From Micromonosporaceae bacterium (GTDB lineage Bacteria > Actinomycetota > Actinomycetes > Mycobacteriales > Micromonosporaceae), in contig JADGGF010000074.1 of NCBI GenBank assembly GCA_019690055.1, forward strand, positions 1 through 12,462: a stretch of DNA of 12,462 nucleotides, given 5' to 3'. This document shows, piece by piece, positions 1-5,554 of this stretch (position 1 is its first letter; the number at the start of each line of letters is the position of its first letter). The position numbers and the translations under genes were made by a program. Under the pieces are notes generated by a model, which was not told where the DNA came from, searched no databases, and saw only the letters and a list, made by a program, of their open reading frames with translations.

Positions 1-367
1 GCCGCGTGGTGGCCGGGGTCCAGGCGGTCGCGGCGTGGCGGTCGTCGGCCCGCACGCAGAACACCCGGCGCTCCTCGGCCGCGGCGCTGACCGCCGCCGC
101 CACCGCCGTGTCGTCGACCGCCACGTGCACCAGCCAGCAACCGTCCACATCAGACGGCTGGAATCGGCGCTCGTGCCACTGGATCCGGCCGTCGGTGGCG
201 AGGGCGTGCAGGGCCGGGGTCAGGTGCGGGGAGACCACCACGACGGCCGCGCCGGCGTCGAGCAGGGCGGGCACGCGACGGGTCGCCACCGTGCCGCCAC
301 CGACGACGAGCACCCGCCGGCCGGCCAGCATCAACCCCAGCGGGTACGGCGCCCGCGAATCAGCCAT
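1..367 (-). CDS. cysG: Precorrin-2 dehydrogenase / siroheme synthase N-terminal domain (partial, runs off left edge)
   Basis: This is the N-terminal 122 residues of an NAD-dependent precorrin-2 dehydrogenase (CysG N-terminal domain, Met8p-like), which oxidises precorrin-2 to sirohydrochlorin in the cytoplasm. A Rossmann nucleotide-binding motif GGGTVATR is visible at residues 23-30, directly after the strand RRVLVV. The later segment ending CVRADDRHAATAWTPA matches the position of the usual VVDD/CVRADD segment of the family. In actinobacteria this domain is usually fused to a C-terminal uroporphyrinogen-III C-methyltransferase; that part would lie beyond position 1 and cannot be seen. The ATG at 367 is preferred over the in-frame ATG at 373 because AGGA (374-377) has 6-nt spacing to the former and none to the latter. 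The start overlaps the cobT stop by 8 bp (ATGGCTGA), so translation is probably coupled to cobT. The symbol is inferred from the visible domain only. Confidence 0.85.
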   Translation of the reverse strand, partial: MADSRAPYPLGLMLAGRRVLVVGGGTVATRRVPALLDAGAAVVVVSPHLTPALHALATDGRIQWHERRFQPSDVDGCWLVHVAVDDTAVAAAVSAAAEERRVFCVRADDRHAATAWTPATTR

Positions 368-1496
368 CGGCATTCCTACCGGCGCTGTCCCGGCCCGCGT
401 TGTCCCGGCCCGCGTTGTCCCGGCCGGCGGTATCCCCACCCGCACCCTTGTCGGCGATGCCGGCCGAGTCGAACGTGGCCACCTCGTGCAGGACCCGGGC
501 GGCGCTGGCCACCAGGGGGACCGCCAGCAACGCACCGGTCCCCTCCCCCAGGCGCAGTCCCAGGTCGACCAGCGGTGACAGCCCCAGGTGGGCCAGCGCC
601 ACCGCCGCACCCGGCTCGGCCGACCGGTGCCCGGCCACGAGCGCGCCGACCGCGTGGGGCGCCAGGGCCACCGCCGCCAGCGCCGCCGAGTCGGCGATCA
701 AGCCATCGAGGATCACCGGTACGCGCGCGGCGGCCCCGCCGAGGATGTACCCCGCGAGGGCGGCGTGCTCCAGGCCCCCGACGGCGGCGAGCACCCCGAC
801 CGGGTCGGCCGGGTCCGGCCGGTGCCGGGCCAGGGCCTCGGCCACCACCCGGCGCTTGCGCGCGAGCATGGTGTCGTCGATGCCGGTGCCCCGGCCGGTG
901 ACCGCGTCGGCGTCGGCTCCGGTGAACGCGGCGATCAGTGCGGCCGCGGGCGTGGTGTTCGCGATGCCCATGTCGCCGGTGATCAGGCAGTCGTGGCCGG
1001 CGGCGACAAGCTCGGCCGCGACCTGGGCGCCCGCCTCGATGGCGGCCAGCGCCTCGTCGCGGGACATCGCGGGCTGCCGCGACAGGTCCGCCGTTCCGGG
1101 ACGCACGCGCCGGCCCCAGAGCGCCTCGTGGTCATCGACGGGCGTCGCCACCCCGACATCGACCACGATCACATCGGCGCCGATCTGGCGAGCGAACGTG
1201 TTGACCACCGCCCCACCGGCCAGGAAGTTGGCGACCATCTGGGCGGTGACCTCCTGCGGCCAGGGTGTCACCTGCTGCGCGTGCACGCCGTGGTCGCCGG
1301 CGAAGACCGCCACGACCGGCCGGCTGGGCACCGGCGGCGGGCAGCGCCCGGCCAGCCCGGCCAGCCGGACCGCGAGATCCTCGAGCTGCCCCAGGGAGCC
1401 GGCCGGCTTGGTGAGCCGCCCCTGCAGCTCGCGCGCCGCCGCCATGGCCGTCTCGTCCGGCGGCCGAATCGCCGCCACCGCTTCCTCCCACCGCAC
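360..1496 (-). CDS. cobT: Nicotinate-nucleotide--dimethylbenzimidazole phosphoribosyltransferase, with a repeat tail
   Basis: CobT transfers phosphoribose from nicotinate mononucleotide to 5,6-dimethylbenzimidazole, giving alpha-ribazole phosphate for the cobalamin lower ligand. The 378-aa product shows the family N-terminus (KPAGSLGQLEDLA), the PVVAVFAGDHGVHAQQVTPW segment, the GDMGIANTTPAAAL segment and the C-terminal GLRLGEGTGALLA motif. Glu318 in that motif lies where the catalytic glutamate is expected (Glu317 in the Salmonella enzyme). The normal domain ends near residue 350 (HEVATFDSAGIADK). Residues 351-378 are an extra hydrophilic tail made of AGRDN-like pentapeptides. The GTG start at 1496 is preceded by a TAGGAT -10 hexamer and a 6-nt gap, fitting a leaderless transcript. 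The gene lies 78 bp after cobC and overlaps the downstream cysG-like gene. Identification is secure; the role of the tail is unknown. Confidence 0.95.
   Translation of the reverse strand: MRWEEAVAAIRPPDETAMAAARELQGRLTKPAGSLGQLEDLAVRLAGLAGRCPPPVPSRPVVAVFAGDHGVHAQQVTPWPQEVTAQMVANFLAGGAVVNTFARQIGADVIVVDVGVATPVDDHEALWGRRVRPGTADLSRQPAMSRDEALAAIEAGAQVAAELVAAGHDCLITGDMGIANTTPAAALIAAFTGADADAVTGRGTGIDDTMLARKRRVVAEALARHRPDPADPVGVLAAVGGLEHAALAGYILGGAAARVPVILDGLIADSAALAAVALAPHAVGALVAGHRSAEPGAAVALAHLGLSPLVDLGLRLGEGTGALLAVPLVASAARVLHEVATFDSAGIADKGAGGDTAGRDNAGRDNAGRDSAGRNADG
372..428 (-). repeat. 15-bp tandem repeat encoding the AGRDN pentapeptide tail of CobT
   Basis: Nearly four copies of a 15-bp unit, read on the minus strand as GCGGGCCGGGACAAC variants, encode AGRDN, AGRDN, AGRDS and AGRN (CobT residues 357-375). 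The two central copies are almost identical at DNA level. The tract stays in frame and stops just before the overlap with the downstream gene start. It lies outside the conserved catalytic fold, so copy number could vary without destroying the enzyme. Confidence 0.85.
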
Positions 1497-1502
1497 CCCG
1501 GA

Positions 1503-1508
1503 ATCCTA
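1503..1508 (-). promoter_or_regulatory. Candidate -10 element of a leaderless cobT promoter
   Basis: The minus strand reads TAGGAT, then six bases (TCCGGG), then the GTG start of cobT. This matches the actinobacterial TAnnnT -10 element placed so that transcription begins at the start codon. No good -35 is visible at 17-18 bp, and no Shine-Dalgarno sequence precedes the GTG. It implies that cobT can be transcribed independently of cobC. Confidence 0.55.
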
Positions 1509-1544
1509 TCCAGCGCCCGGACCGTCGCCGATCTTGGCCGCAAT

Positions 1545-1561
1545 CGCGATCACCGATCGCG
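1545..1561. repeat. Inverted repeat in the cobC-cobT gap
   Basis: CGCGATC, a 3-nt spacer and GATCGCG form a perfect 7-bp inverted repeat, extendable by two further pairs including one wobble. It lies 13 bp after the cobC stop and 36 bp upstream of the cobT -10 element. No U-tract follows in the direction of transcription, so a simple intrinsic terminator is not supported. A regulator site or an mRNA hairpin is equally possible. Confidence 0.4.
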
Positions 1562-1574
1562 GTCGCCATTGTGG

Positions 1575-2651
1575 TCAATTTGCGGTTGCGTCTATCCCCT
1601 GGTCGCGGAGCGCGTGGGCGAGGGCGGTGAGGAACGCGTCGGTGGTGGGACGGTCGCGGACGGCCACCCGCAGGTGGTCCGGGCCGAGCCCGGGGAACGT
1701 GTCACCCCGCCGGACCGCGAAACCCCGCCTCCGCAGCGCCTGACGCACCGCCTCGCCCGTGCTCGTCGGGAGACGGATGAGCACGAACGAGCTCGCCGGG
1801 TCGGCGGCGAGCCGCACCCCCGGCAGCGCGGCCAGGCCGTTGACGAGATACGCCCGATCGGCGGCGAGGGCGGCGGCGAGCGCCCGCTCGTGGGCGAGCG
1901 CGGTCGGCGACGCGCAGGCCACCATCGCGACCAGCGCCGGCGTCGAGACCGGCCACAGCGGCTGCACCCGGGCGAGCTCGGCCACCAGGGGCGGCGCGGC
2001 GAGGAGGTAGCCGACCCGCAGGCCGGCCAGGCCGTACGTCTTGGTGAGGCTGCGCACCACCACCAGGCCGGGCAGGTCGCGTCGCCCGGCGAGTTCGACC
2101 GGTGGGCCGTGCACGGTGTCGGCGAACGCCTCGTCGACCACGAGGAGCCGGCCGGGCCGGGCCAGCGACGCGACGAGATCGGGCGGATGAGCCACGGATG
2201 TCGGGTTCGTCGGGTTGCCCACCACCACGAGGTCCGCCTCGGCCGGCACGAGCCCGGGGTCGAGGCGGTACGGCGGCGGAAGGATCACGCGGTGCACCGG
2301 GTGGCCTGTCGCCCGGAGGGCCGCCTCCGGCTCGGTGAACTGGGGATGCACCACCACGGCGTAGCGGGGTCGCACCGCCCGGGCGAGCAGCACGAACGCC
2401 TGCGCCGCGCCCGCCGTCGGCAGCACCTCGTCGGGGTCGCGCCCGTGCCTTCGGGCCAGCGCCGCCCGAGCCGCCCGGTCGTCCGGATACGCAGCAAGAT
2501 TTTCGATCGATTGTCGCAGTGGTCCGGCGAGCCACTCGGGCATCACCGCGTCCCGGACGTTCACCGCCAGGTCGATCAGACCGGGCGCCACCTCCGCGTC
2601 ACCATGCCACTTGAGATCATAAATGTCGTCGGCGTCCCCGTACCGGTCCAT
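1575..2651 (-). CDS. cobC: CobC-type PLP-dependent aminotransferase-fold enzyme (Rv2231c family)
   Basis: This is a fold-type I PLP enzyme related to histidinol-phosphate aminotransferase and threonine-phosphate decarboxylase. Such enzymes make or attach the aminopropanol arm of cobalamin. Counting from the ATG at 2651 (358 aa), visible features are the N-terminal KWHGDAEV...DLAVNVR segment typical of CobC proteins, VVGNPTNPTS (146-150, cofactor contacts), VVDEAFAD (Asp173, pyridine nitrogen contact), and SLTKTYGLAGLRVGY with the PLP-binding Lys204. Near the C-terminus an arginine in LRVAVRD occupies the expected carboxylate-binding place. A TTG at 2660 would add three residues; ATG is preferred but the ribosome-binding sequence (GGGCGAG region) is poor. 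It is divergent from the PBP gene, with 50 bp between the two starts, and upstream of cobT. Whether it acts as a decarboxylase or strictly as an aminotransferase in this organism cannot be decided from sequence. Confidence 0.88.
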   Translation of the reverse strand: MDRYGDADDIYDLKWHGDAEVAPGLIDLAVNVRDAVMPEWLAGPLRQSIENLAAYPDDRAARAALARRHGRDPDEVLPTAGAAQAFVLLARAVRPRYAVVVHPQFTEPEAALRATGHPVHRVILPPPYRLDPGLVPAEADLVVVGNPTNPTSVAHPPDLVASLARPGRLLVVDEAFADTVHGPPVELAGRRDLPGLVVVRSLTKTYGLAGLRVGYLLAAPPLVAELARVQPLWPVSTPALVAMVACASPTALAHERALAAALAADRAYLVNGLAALPGVRLAADPASSFVLIRLPTSTGEAVRQALRRRGFAVRRGDTFPGLGPDHLRVAVRDRPTTDAFLTALAHALRDQGIDATAN

Positions 2652-2688
2652 CTCGCCCAACTCTGCCCGCTGATGCTGGTATTTGGCC

Positions 2689-2694
2689 TAGTTT
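2689..2694 (+). promoter_or_regulatory. Candidate -10 element of a leaderless PBP promoter
   Basis: TAGTTT is followed by seven bases and then GTG at 2702. This is the same geometry as the other leaderless-type promoters in the window. It argues for the GTG at 2702 rather than the TTG at 2696 as the PBP start. No convincing -35 hexamer is seen at the usual distance. Confidence 0.5.
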
Positions 2695-2701
2695 CTTGCT
2701 T

Positions 2702-4837
2702 GTGCACCGCCTCTTCCAGACCCACTCCTACCTCGCCGCCCTGATCCGCGCCGGACTCATCGCCGGCATCGTCGTCGGTGCCGCCATGTTCCCCATAGCC
2801 GCCCTGGCCGGAATGGGCGTTCTCGCCGCCACCGACTACATCCACAATCTGCCCACGAAGCTGCGGGACACCCCGTCGGCCCAGGTCAGCTACGCCTACG
2901 CCGCCGACGGAAAGACGCTCATCGCCCAGTTTTTCGAGGAGTACCGCCGCTACGTCCCCCTCTCCGAGGTGTCGCCGCACATGCAGCGGGCGATCGTGGC
3001 CAGCGAGGACGCGCGATTCTACGAGCACAAGGGCGTCGATACGAAGGGTCTGCTGCGCGCCTTCGTGGCCAACCAACACTCGGGCGGGGTATCGCAGGGC
3101 GCATCGACGCTGACCATGCAGTACGTCCGCAACGTGCAGCGCGACTCGGCCCGGTCTCCGGAAGAGGTGAGGGAGGCGACCGAACAGACCAACCAGCGCA
3201 AGCTGCGGGAGATGCGACTCGCCGTCGCGGTCGAGAAGGAGATGACCAAGGAGCAGATCCTCGAGGGTTACCTGAACGTCGCGTACTTCGGGCACCGCGC
3301 TTACGGCATCTACGCGGCGGCCGAGGTGTACTTCTCCAAGCGCCCGGCGGACCTCACGCTCCCCGAGGCGGCCATGCTCGCCGGTCTGGTGAAGGCGCCC
3401 ACCGAGTTCGACCCGGCCAGCCATGATCAGACCGCCGCCTTGGATCGACGCAACTACATCCTCGACCGGATGGTCGAGCTCAGGTACCTGTCCCCCGAGC
3501 AGGCCGAACAGGCCAAGCAGACGCCGATCGAGTTGCGACTGACCGATCCACCGAACGACTGCATCTCGGTGGCCGACGAGCACCGCGACTGGGGCTTCTT
3601 CTGCGATCTACTGAAGAGCTGGTGGCGCCGGCAGCCCGCGTTCGGCGACAACCCGCAGGCGCGGGAGGAGAACCTGCGGCGCGGCGGCTACAGGATCGTG
3701 ACCTCGCTCGATCCGCGGCTGCAAGCCATCGCGATGAGCGAGGTGACCTCGAAAGAGCGCATCGGCAGCTCCTACGCCCTCGGCCTCGTCGCGGTGCAGC
3801 CCGGAACCGGACGAATCCAGGCCGCCGCGGTGAACCGCAACTACAGCCTGGACCAGAGCCGCAACGGCCCGCACACCCTGGCCTCGGCGGCGCGCGCGGG
3901 CATAAAGGGCACTTACCCAAACACGGTGGCCCCGCTGCTGGGCGGCGGTGGCGTGGCCGGCTACCAGGCGGGATCGACCTTCAAGATATTCACCATCCTC
4001 GCTGCTCTCGAGATGGGGTACCCGCTGAACACACAGATCAACTCGCCGCAACGGATCCAGACCCAGTACCCGGCCGAGGGAGCCGCCTCGTGCAACGGTT
4101 ACTGGTGCCCGAGCAACGCCAGCGCCGCAATGACCGGCGTCCATACCATGTGGTCGGGCTTCGGTCAGTCGGTGAACACGTTCTTCGTGCAGCTGGAGCA
4201 GATGGTCGGGGCCGAACGGGTCGTCCGCATGGCCGAGCGACTCGGGCTCACCTGGCGCACCGAGGAGGACCAACGCCTCGCCAGCCCGGAGCACGCCAAC
4301 AACTGGGGCGCGTTCACCCTTGGCGTGGCCGACACGACGCCTGTCGACATGGCCAACGCCTACGCCACGCTCGCCGCGGACGGGGTCTACTGCGAGGCGA
4401 CGCCGATCATCTCCATCACCGACTCGCGTGGTCAGCCCGTCGCGGCCGGCAACCCGAAGTGCAGCCAGGCGGTCTCGGCCGACGTCGCCCGAGCCGCGGT
4501 CGACGTCACACGGTGTCCGCCCGGCGGGCAGCCCTTCGCCGGGTCGTGCGGCGGGTGGTCCACGGCCCCGGGCGTCGCCGCCGCGGTGGGCCGGCCCATG
4601 GGCGGCAAGACCGGCACCACCGACAACACACGCTCCGCATGGTTCGTCGGGTTCACCCCCGAGCTCGCCGCGGCCGCGTTCATCGCCGACCCCGACAACC
4701 CGTTCCACGTCGCAGGTGACTGGAACGCCCACAAGACCGACAGCGCAGTAGCCGGCCTACTCAAACGTGGCCTGGAGGGATTCCCCGTCCGCGACTTCAC
4801 ACCACCCTCGCCCGCCATGGTGGGCGGTCGGCGGTAG
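2702..4837 (+). CDS. Class A penicillin-binding protein (bifunctional peptidoglycan glycosyltransferase/transpeptidase)
   Basis: This enzyme polymerises lipid II and cross-links stem peptides outside the membrane. The 711-aa product starts with a short cytoplasmic segment and one transmembrane helix at about residues 17-44, acting as a signal anchor. The GT51 domain shows SEDARFYEHKG (catalytic Glu102), QGASTLTMQ (about 133-140), RKLREMRLAVAVEK, KEQILEGYLNVAYFG and AAEVYFSK, which are the five classical glycosyltransferase motifs. The transpeptidase domain has GSTFK (Ser425 nucleophile, Lys428), SVN (490-492) and KTGTT (636-640). No PASTA domain follows; the protein ends with a short proline-rich tail. 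The length is normal for actinobacterial PBP1-type proteins. GTG 2702 is chosen because it sits 7 nt after a TAGTTT hexamer; TTG 2696 is the alternative. It is divergent from cobC, and no terminator with a U-tract is evident downstream. Confidence 0.95.
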   Translation: MHRLFQTHSYLAALIRAGLIAGIVVGAAMFPIAALAGMGVLAATDYIHNLPTKLRDTPSAQVSYAYAADGKTLIAQFFEEYRRYVPLSEVSPHMQRAIVASEDARFYEHKGVDTKGLLRAFVANQHSGGVSQGASTLTMQYVRNVQRDSARSPEEVREATEQTNQRKLREMRLAVAVEKEMTKEQILEGYLNVAYFGHRAYGIYAAAEVYFSKRPADLTLPEAAMLAGLVKAPTEFDPASHDQTAALDRRNYILDRMVELRYLSPEQAEQAKQTPIELRLTDPPNDCISVADEHRDWGFFCDLLKSWWRRQPAFGDNPQAREENLRRGGYRIVTSLDPRLQAIAMSEVTSKERIGSSYALGLVAVQPGTGRIQAAAVNRNYSLDQSRNGPHTLASAARAGIKGTYPNTVAPLLGGGGVAGYQAGSTFKIFTILAALEMGYPLNTQINSPQRIQTQYPAEGAASCNGYWCPSNASAAMTGVHTMWSGFGQSVNTFFVQLEQMVGAERVVRMAERLGLTWRTEEDQRLASPEHANNWGAFTLGVADTTPVDMANAYATLAADGVYCEATPIISITDSRGQPVAAGNPKCSQAVSADVARAAVDVTRCPPGGQPFAGSCGGWSTAPGVAAAVGRPMGGKTGTTDNTRSAWFVGFTPELAAAAFIADPDNPFHVAGDWNAHKTDSAVAGLLKRGLEGFPVRDFTPPSPAMVGGRR
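4809..4826 (+). other. GC-rich hairpin at the 3' end of the PBP gene
   Basis: CGCCCG and TGGGCG pair (one G-U) around a CCATGG loop, just before the PBP stop at 4835-4837. It lies inside the coding sequence and has no T-run after it. It may be only coding sequence that happens to be palindromic; a role in ending transcription is weakly supported. Confidence 0.25.
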
Positions 4838-5236
4838 GCGGCAGCCGGTCGGCCAGTGGCCCCGACGGATCGGGCGTGCGCGCGGTGGACTGCACCCTGC
4901 GGCTGCGGGCCGTGGGCCGGGTGCGGGCCTCGCGGCGCCATCCCTCGGCACCTCCCGACCACCGCTCCTCGGCACCAGCGGCGCAACGGGACATCACGCC
5001 CGGGACGGTCGCCGTGTCGCCGTGACCGCAGTGGCTCGTGCCCGGCCAGGCGGATGTCCGGCCAGGCGGGTCGGGCCCGGGCAGGCGGATGATCATGCCC
5101 GCTCGCGAGCACGACCAGACCCCGGGCCGGGTCCGCGCGACGTTCGACGGCACTCGCGGCCGACTCCGGCGCCCGGCCTCGAACACACCATCGATTCCAG
5201 GACTCGGCCAAATCGCACAGAGGATCGAGTGACGCA
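4838..5236. other. Gene-free stretch between the PBP and small-protein genes
   Basis: These 399 bp are GC-rich. Open frames exist on both strands, but their translations are dominated by Arg, Pro, Gly and Ala without any family motif, initiation signal or plausible start. CTCGGCACC occurs twice (4944-4952, 4968-4976), and three GGCAGGCGG-like or GGCCAGGCGG-like words lie between 5043 and 5089. I see no tRNA, insertion-sequence end, riboswitch or clear terminator. It could be a decayed gene or a long 3' region. Confidence 0.5.
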
Positions 5237-5443
5237 TCACGCAGCGACGACCTCGGTCAGTGGGAAGCTGCGGGACAGCACCGCGTTGGCGACTCGGGTC
5301 AAATGCTTGTCAAGCTGGTGCAATACGGCGACGAGCTGGTTGATCTGCTCCGTGAGAACAGCCTCCGGAAGTTGACGAATGTCTTCCTCCTCCAAGGCGG
5401 TGATGGCGGCGTGCAGTTGCTCCATGACATCCCTCGTACTCAT
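5237..5443 (-). CDS. Small helical protein of unknown function (68 aa), leaderless
   Basis: I do not recognise this gene with confidence. The 68-aa product starts MSTRDVMEQLHAAITALEEE and appears mostly alpha-helical with heptad-like Leu/Ile/Val spacing. It has no signal peptide, cysteine or membrane segment. It loosely recalls the first helices of DUF222-HNH proteins, so it could be a stand-alone small helical protein or a relic of a larger gene; no continuation after the stop is seen in other frames. The start at ATG 5443 is chosen because a complete promoter (TTGAAC, 18 bp, TAATCT) ends 7 nt upstream, fitting leaderless expression. A GTG at 5470 would place the -10 element inside the gene and is rejected. 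The local sequence is less GC-rich than its neighbours. It is divergent from ligB, with a LexA-like box between the two. Confidence 0.6.
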   Translation of the reverse strand: MSTRDVMEQLHAAITALEEEDIRQLPEAVLTEQINQLVAVLHQLDKHLTRVANAVLSRSFPLTEVVAA

Positions 5444-5450
5444 GTACGGC

Positions 5451-5480
5451 AGATTAGCACCGCCAGTCACAGGAGTTCAA
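5451..5480 (-). promoter_or_regulatory. Promoter of the 68-aa gene (TTGAAC-18-TAATCT)
   Basis: On the minus strand, TTGAAC (5475-5480) and TAATCT (5451-5456) are separated by 18 bp. Seven bases then lead to ATG 5443. Both hexamers are close to the primary sigma-factor consensus, making this one of the two best complete promoters in the window. A LexA-like palindrome lies 8 bp upstream of the -35 element. Confidence 0.7.
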
Positions 5481-5488
5481 GAGGCTCT

Positions 5489-5504
5489 GAGAACTTTTGT
5501 TCGA
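5489..5504. promoter_or_regulatory. Candidate LexA (SOS) box between the 68-aa gene and ligB
   Basis: GAGAACTTTTGTTCGA contains GAAC-N4-GTTC, the core of the Gram-positive/actinobacterial LexA operator. Against the mycobacterial form TCGAAC-N4-GTTCGA it matches 10 of 12 defined positions, the two mismatches being at the outer left end. It lies 50 bp upstream of the ligB start codon and just upstream of the divergent small-gene -35 element. A DNA repair ligase nearby makes SOS control plausible, but no other SOS gene is visible here. Confidence 0.5.
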
Positions 5505-5525
5505 GGACCTCTACGAGGGTCGGAA

Positions 5526-5548
5526 CTGTCGGAGCGGGTCGGCATCAT
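5526..5548 (+). promoter_or_regulatory. Weak candidate ligB promoter, possibly of RecA-independent DNA-damage (PafBC) type
   Basis: CTGTCGGAGC (5526-5535), seven bases, then CATCAT (5543-5548) and six bases to the ligB GTG. The arrangement resembles the mycobacterial RecA-independent damage motif (TTGTCRGTGG, about 8 nt, TAnnnT). However, it departs at three positions of the first element, at the first base of the -10, and by 1 nt in spacing. It is reported because the -10-like hexamer falls at the leaderless distance from the start codon. Confidence 0.25.
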
Positions 5549-5554
5549 GGGGTC

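Noticed and set aside
175..181. GCCACTG word resembling part of a cobalamin riboswitch B12 box near cob genes
   Set aside because: It lies inside the coding sequence of the cysG-like gene, on the wrong strand for any downstream cob gene, and without the rest of the riboswitch fold.
400..2744. Long plus-strand open frames opposite cobT and cobC
   Set aside because: They are antisense shadows of well-conserved minus-strand genes. Their translations are Arg/Pro/Gly/Ala-rich and lack any family motif.
5444..5470. GTG start adding 9 residues to the small protein
   Set aside because: It would place the TAATCT -10 element inside the gene, and it lies between the -35 and the -10.
5303..5554. N-terminal extension of the ligB reading frame
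   Set aside because: The frame is open, but this part has no ligase homology and is antisense to the promoter-bearing 68-aa gene. GTG 5555 aligns with the known LigB N-terminus.
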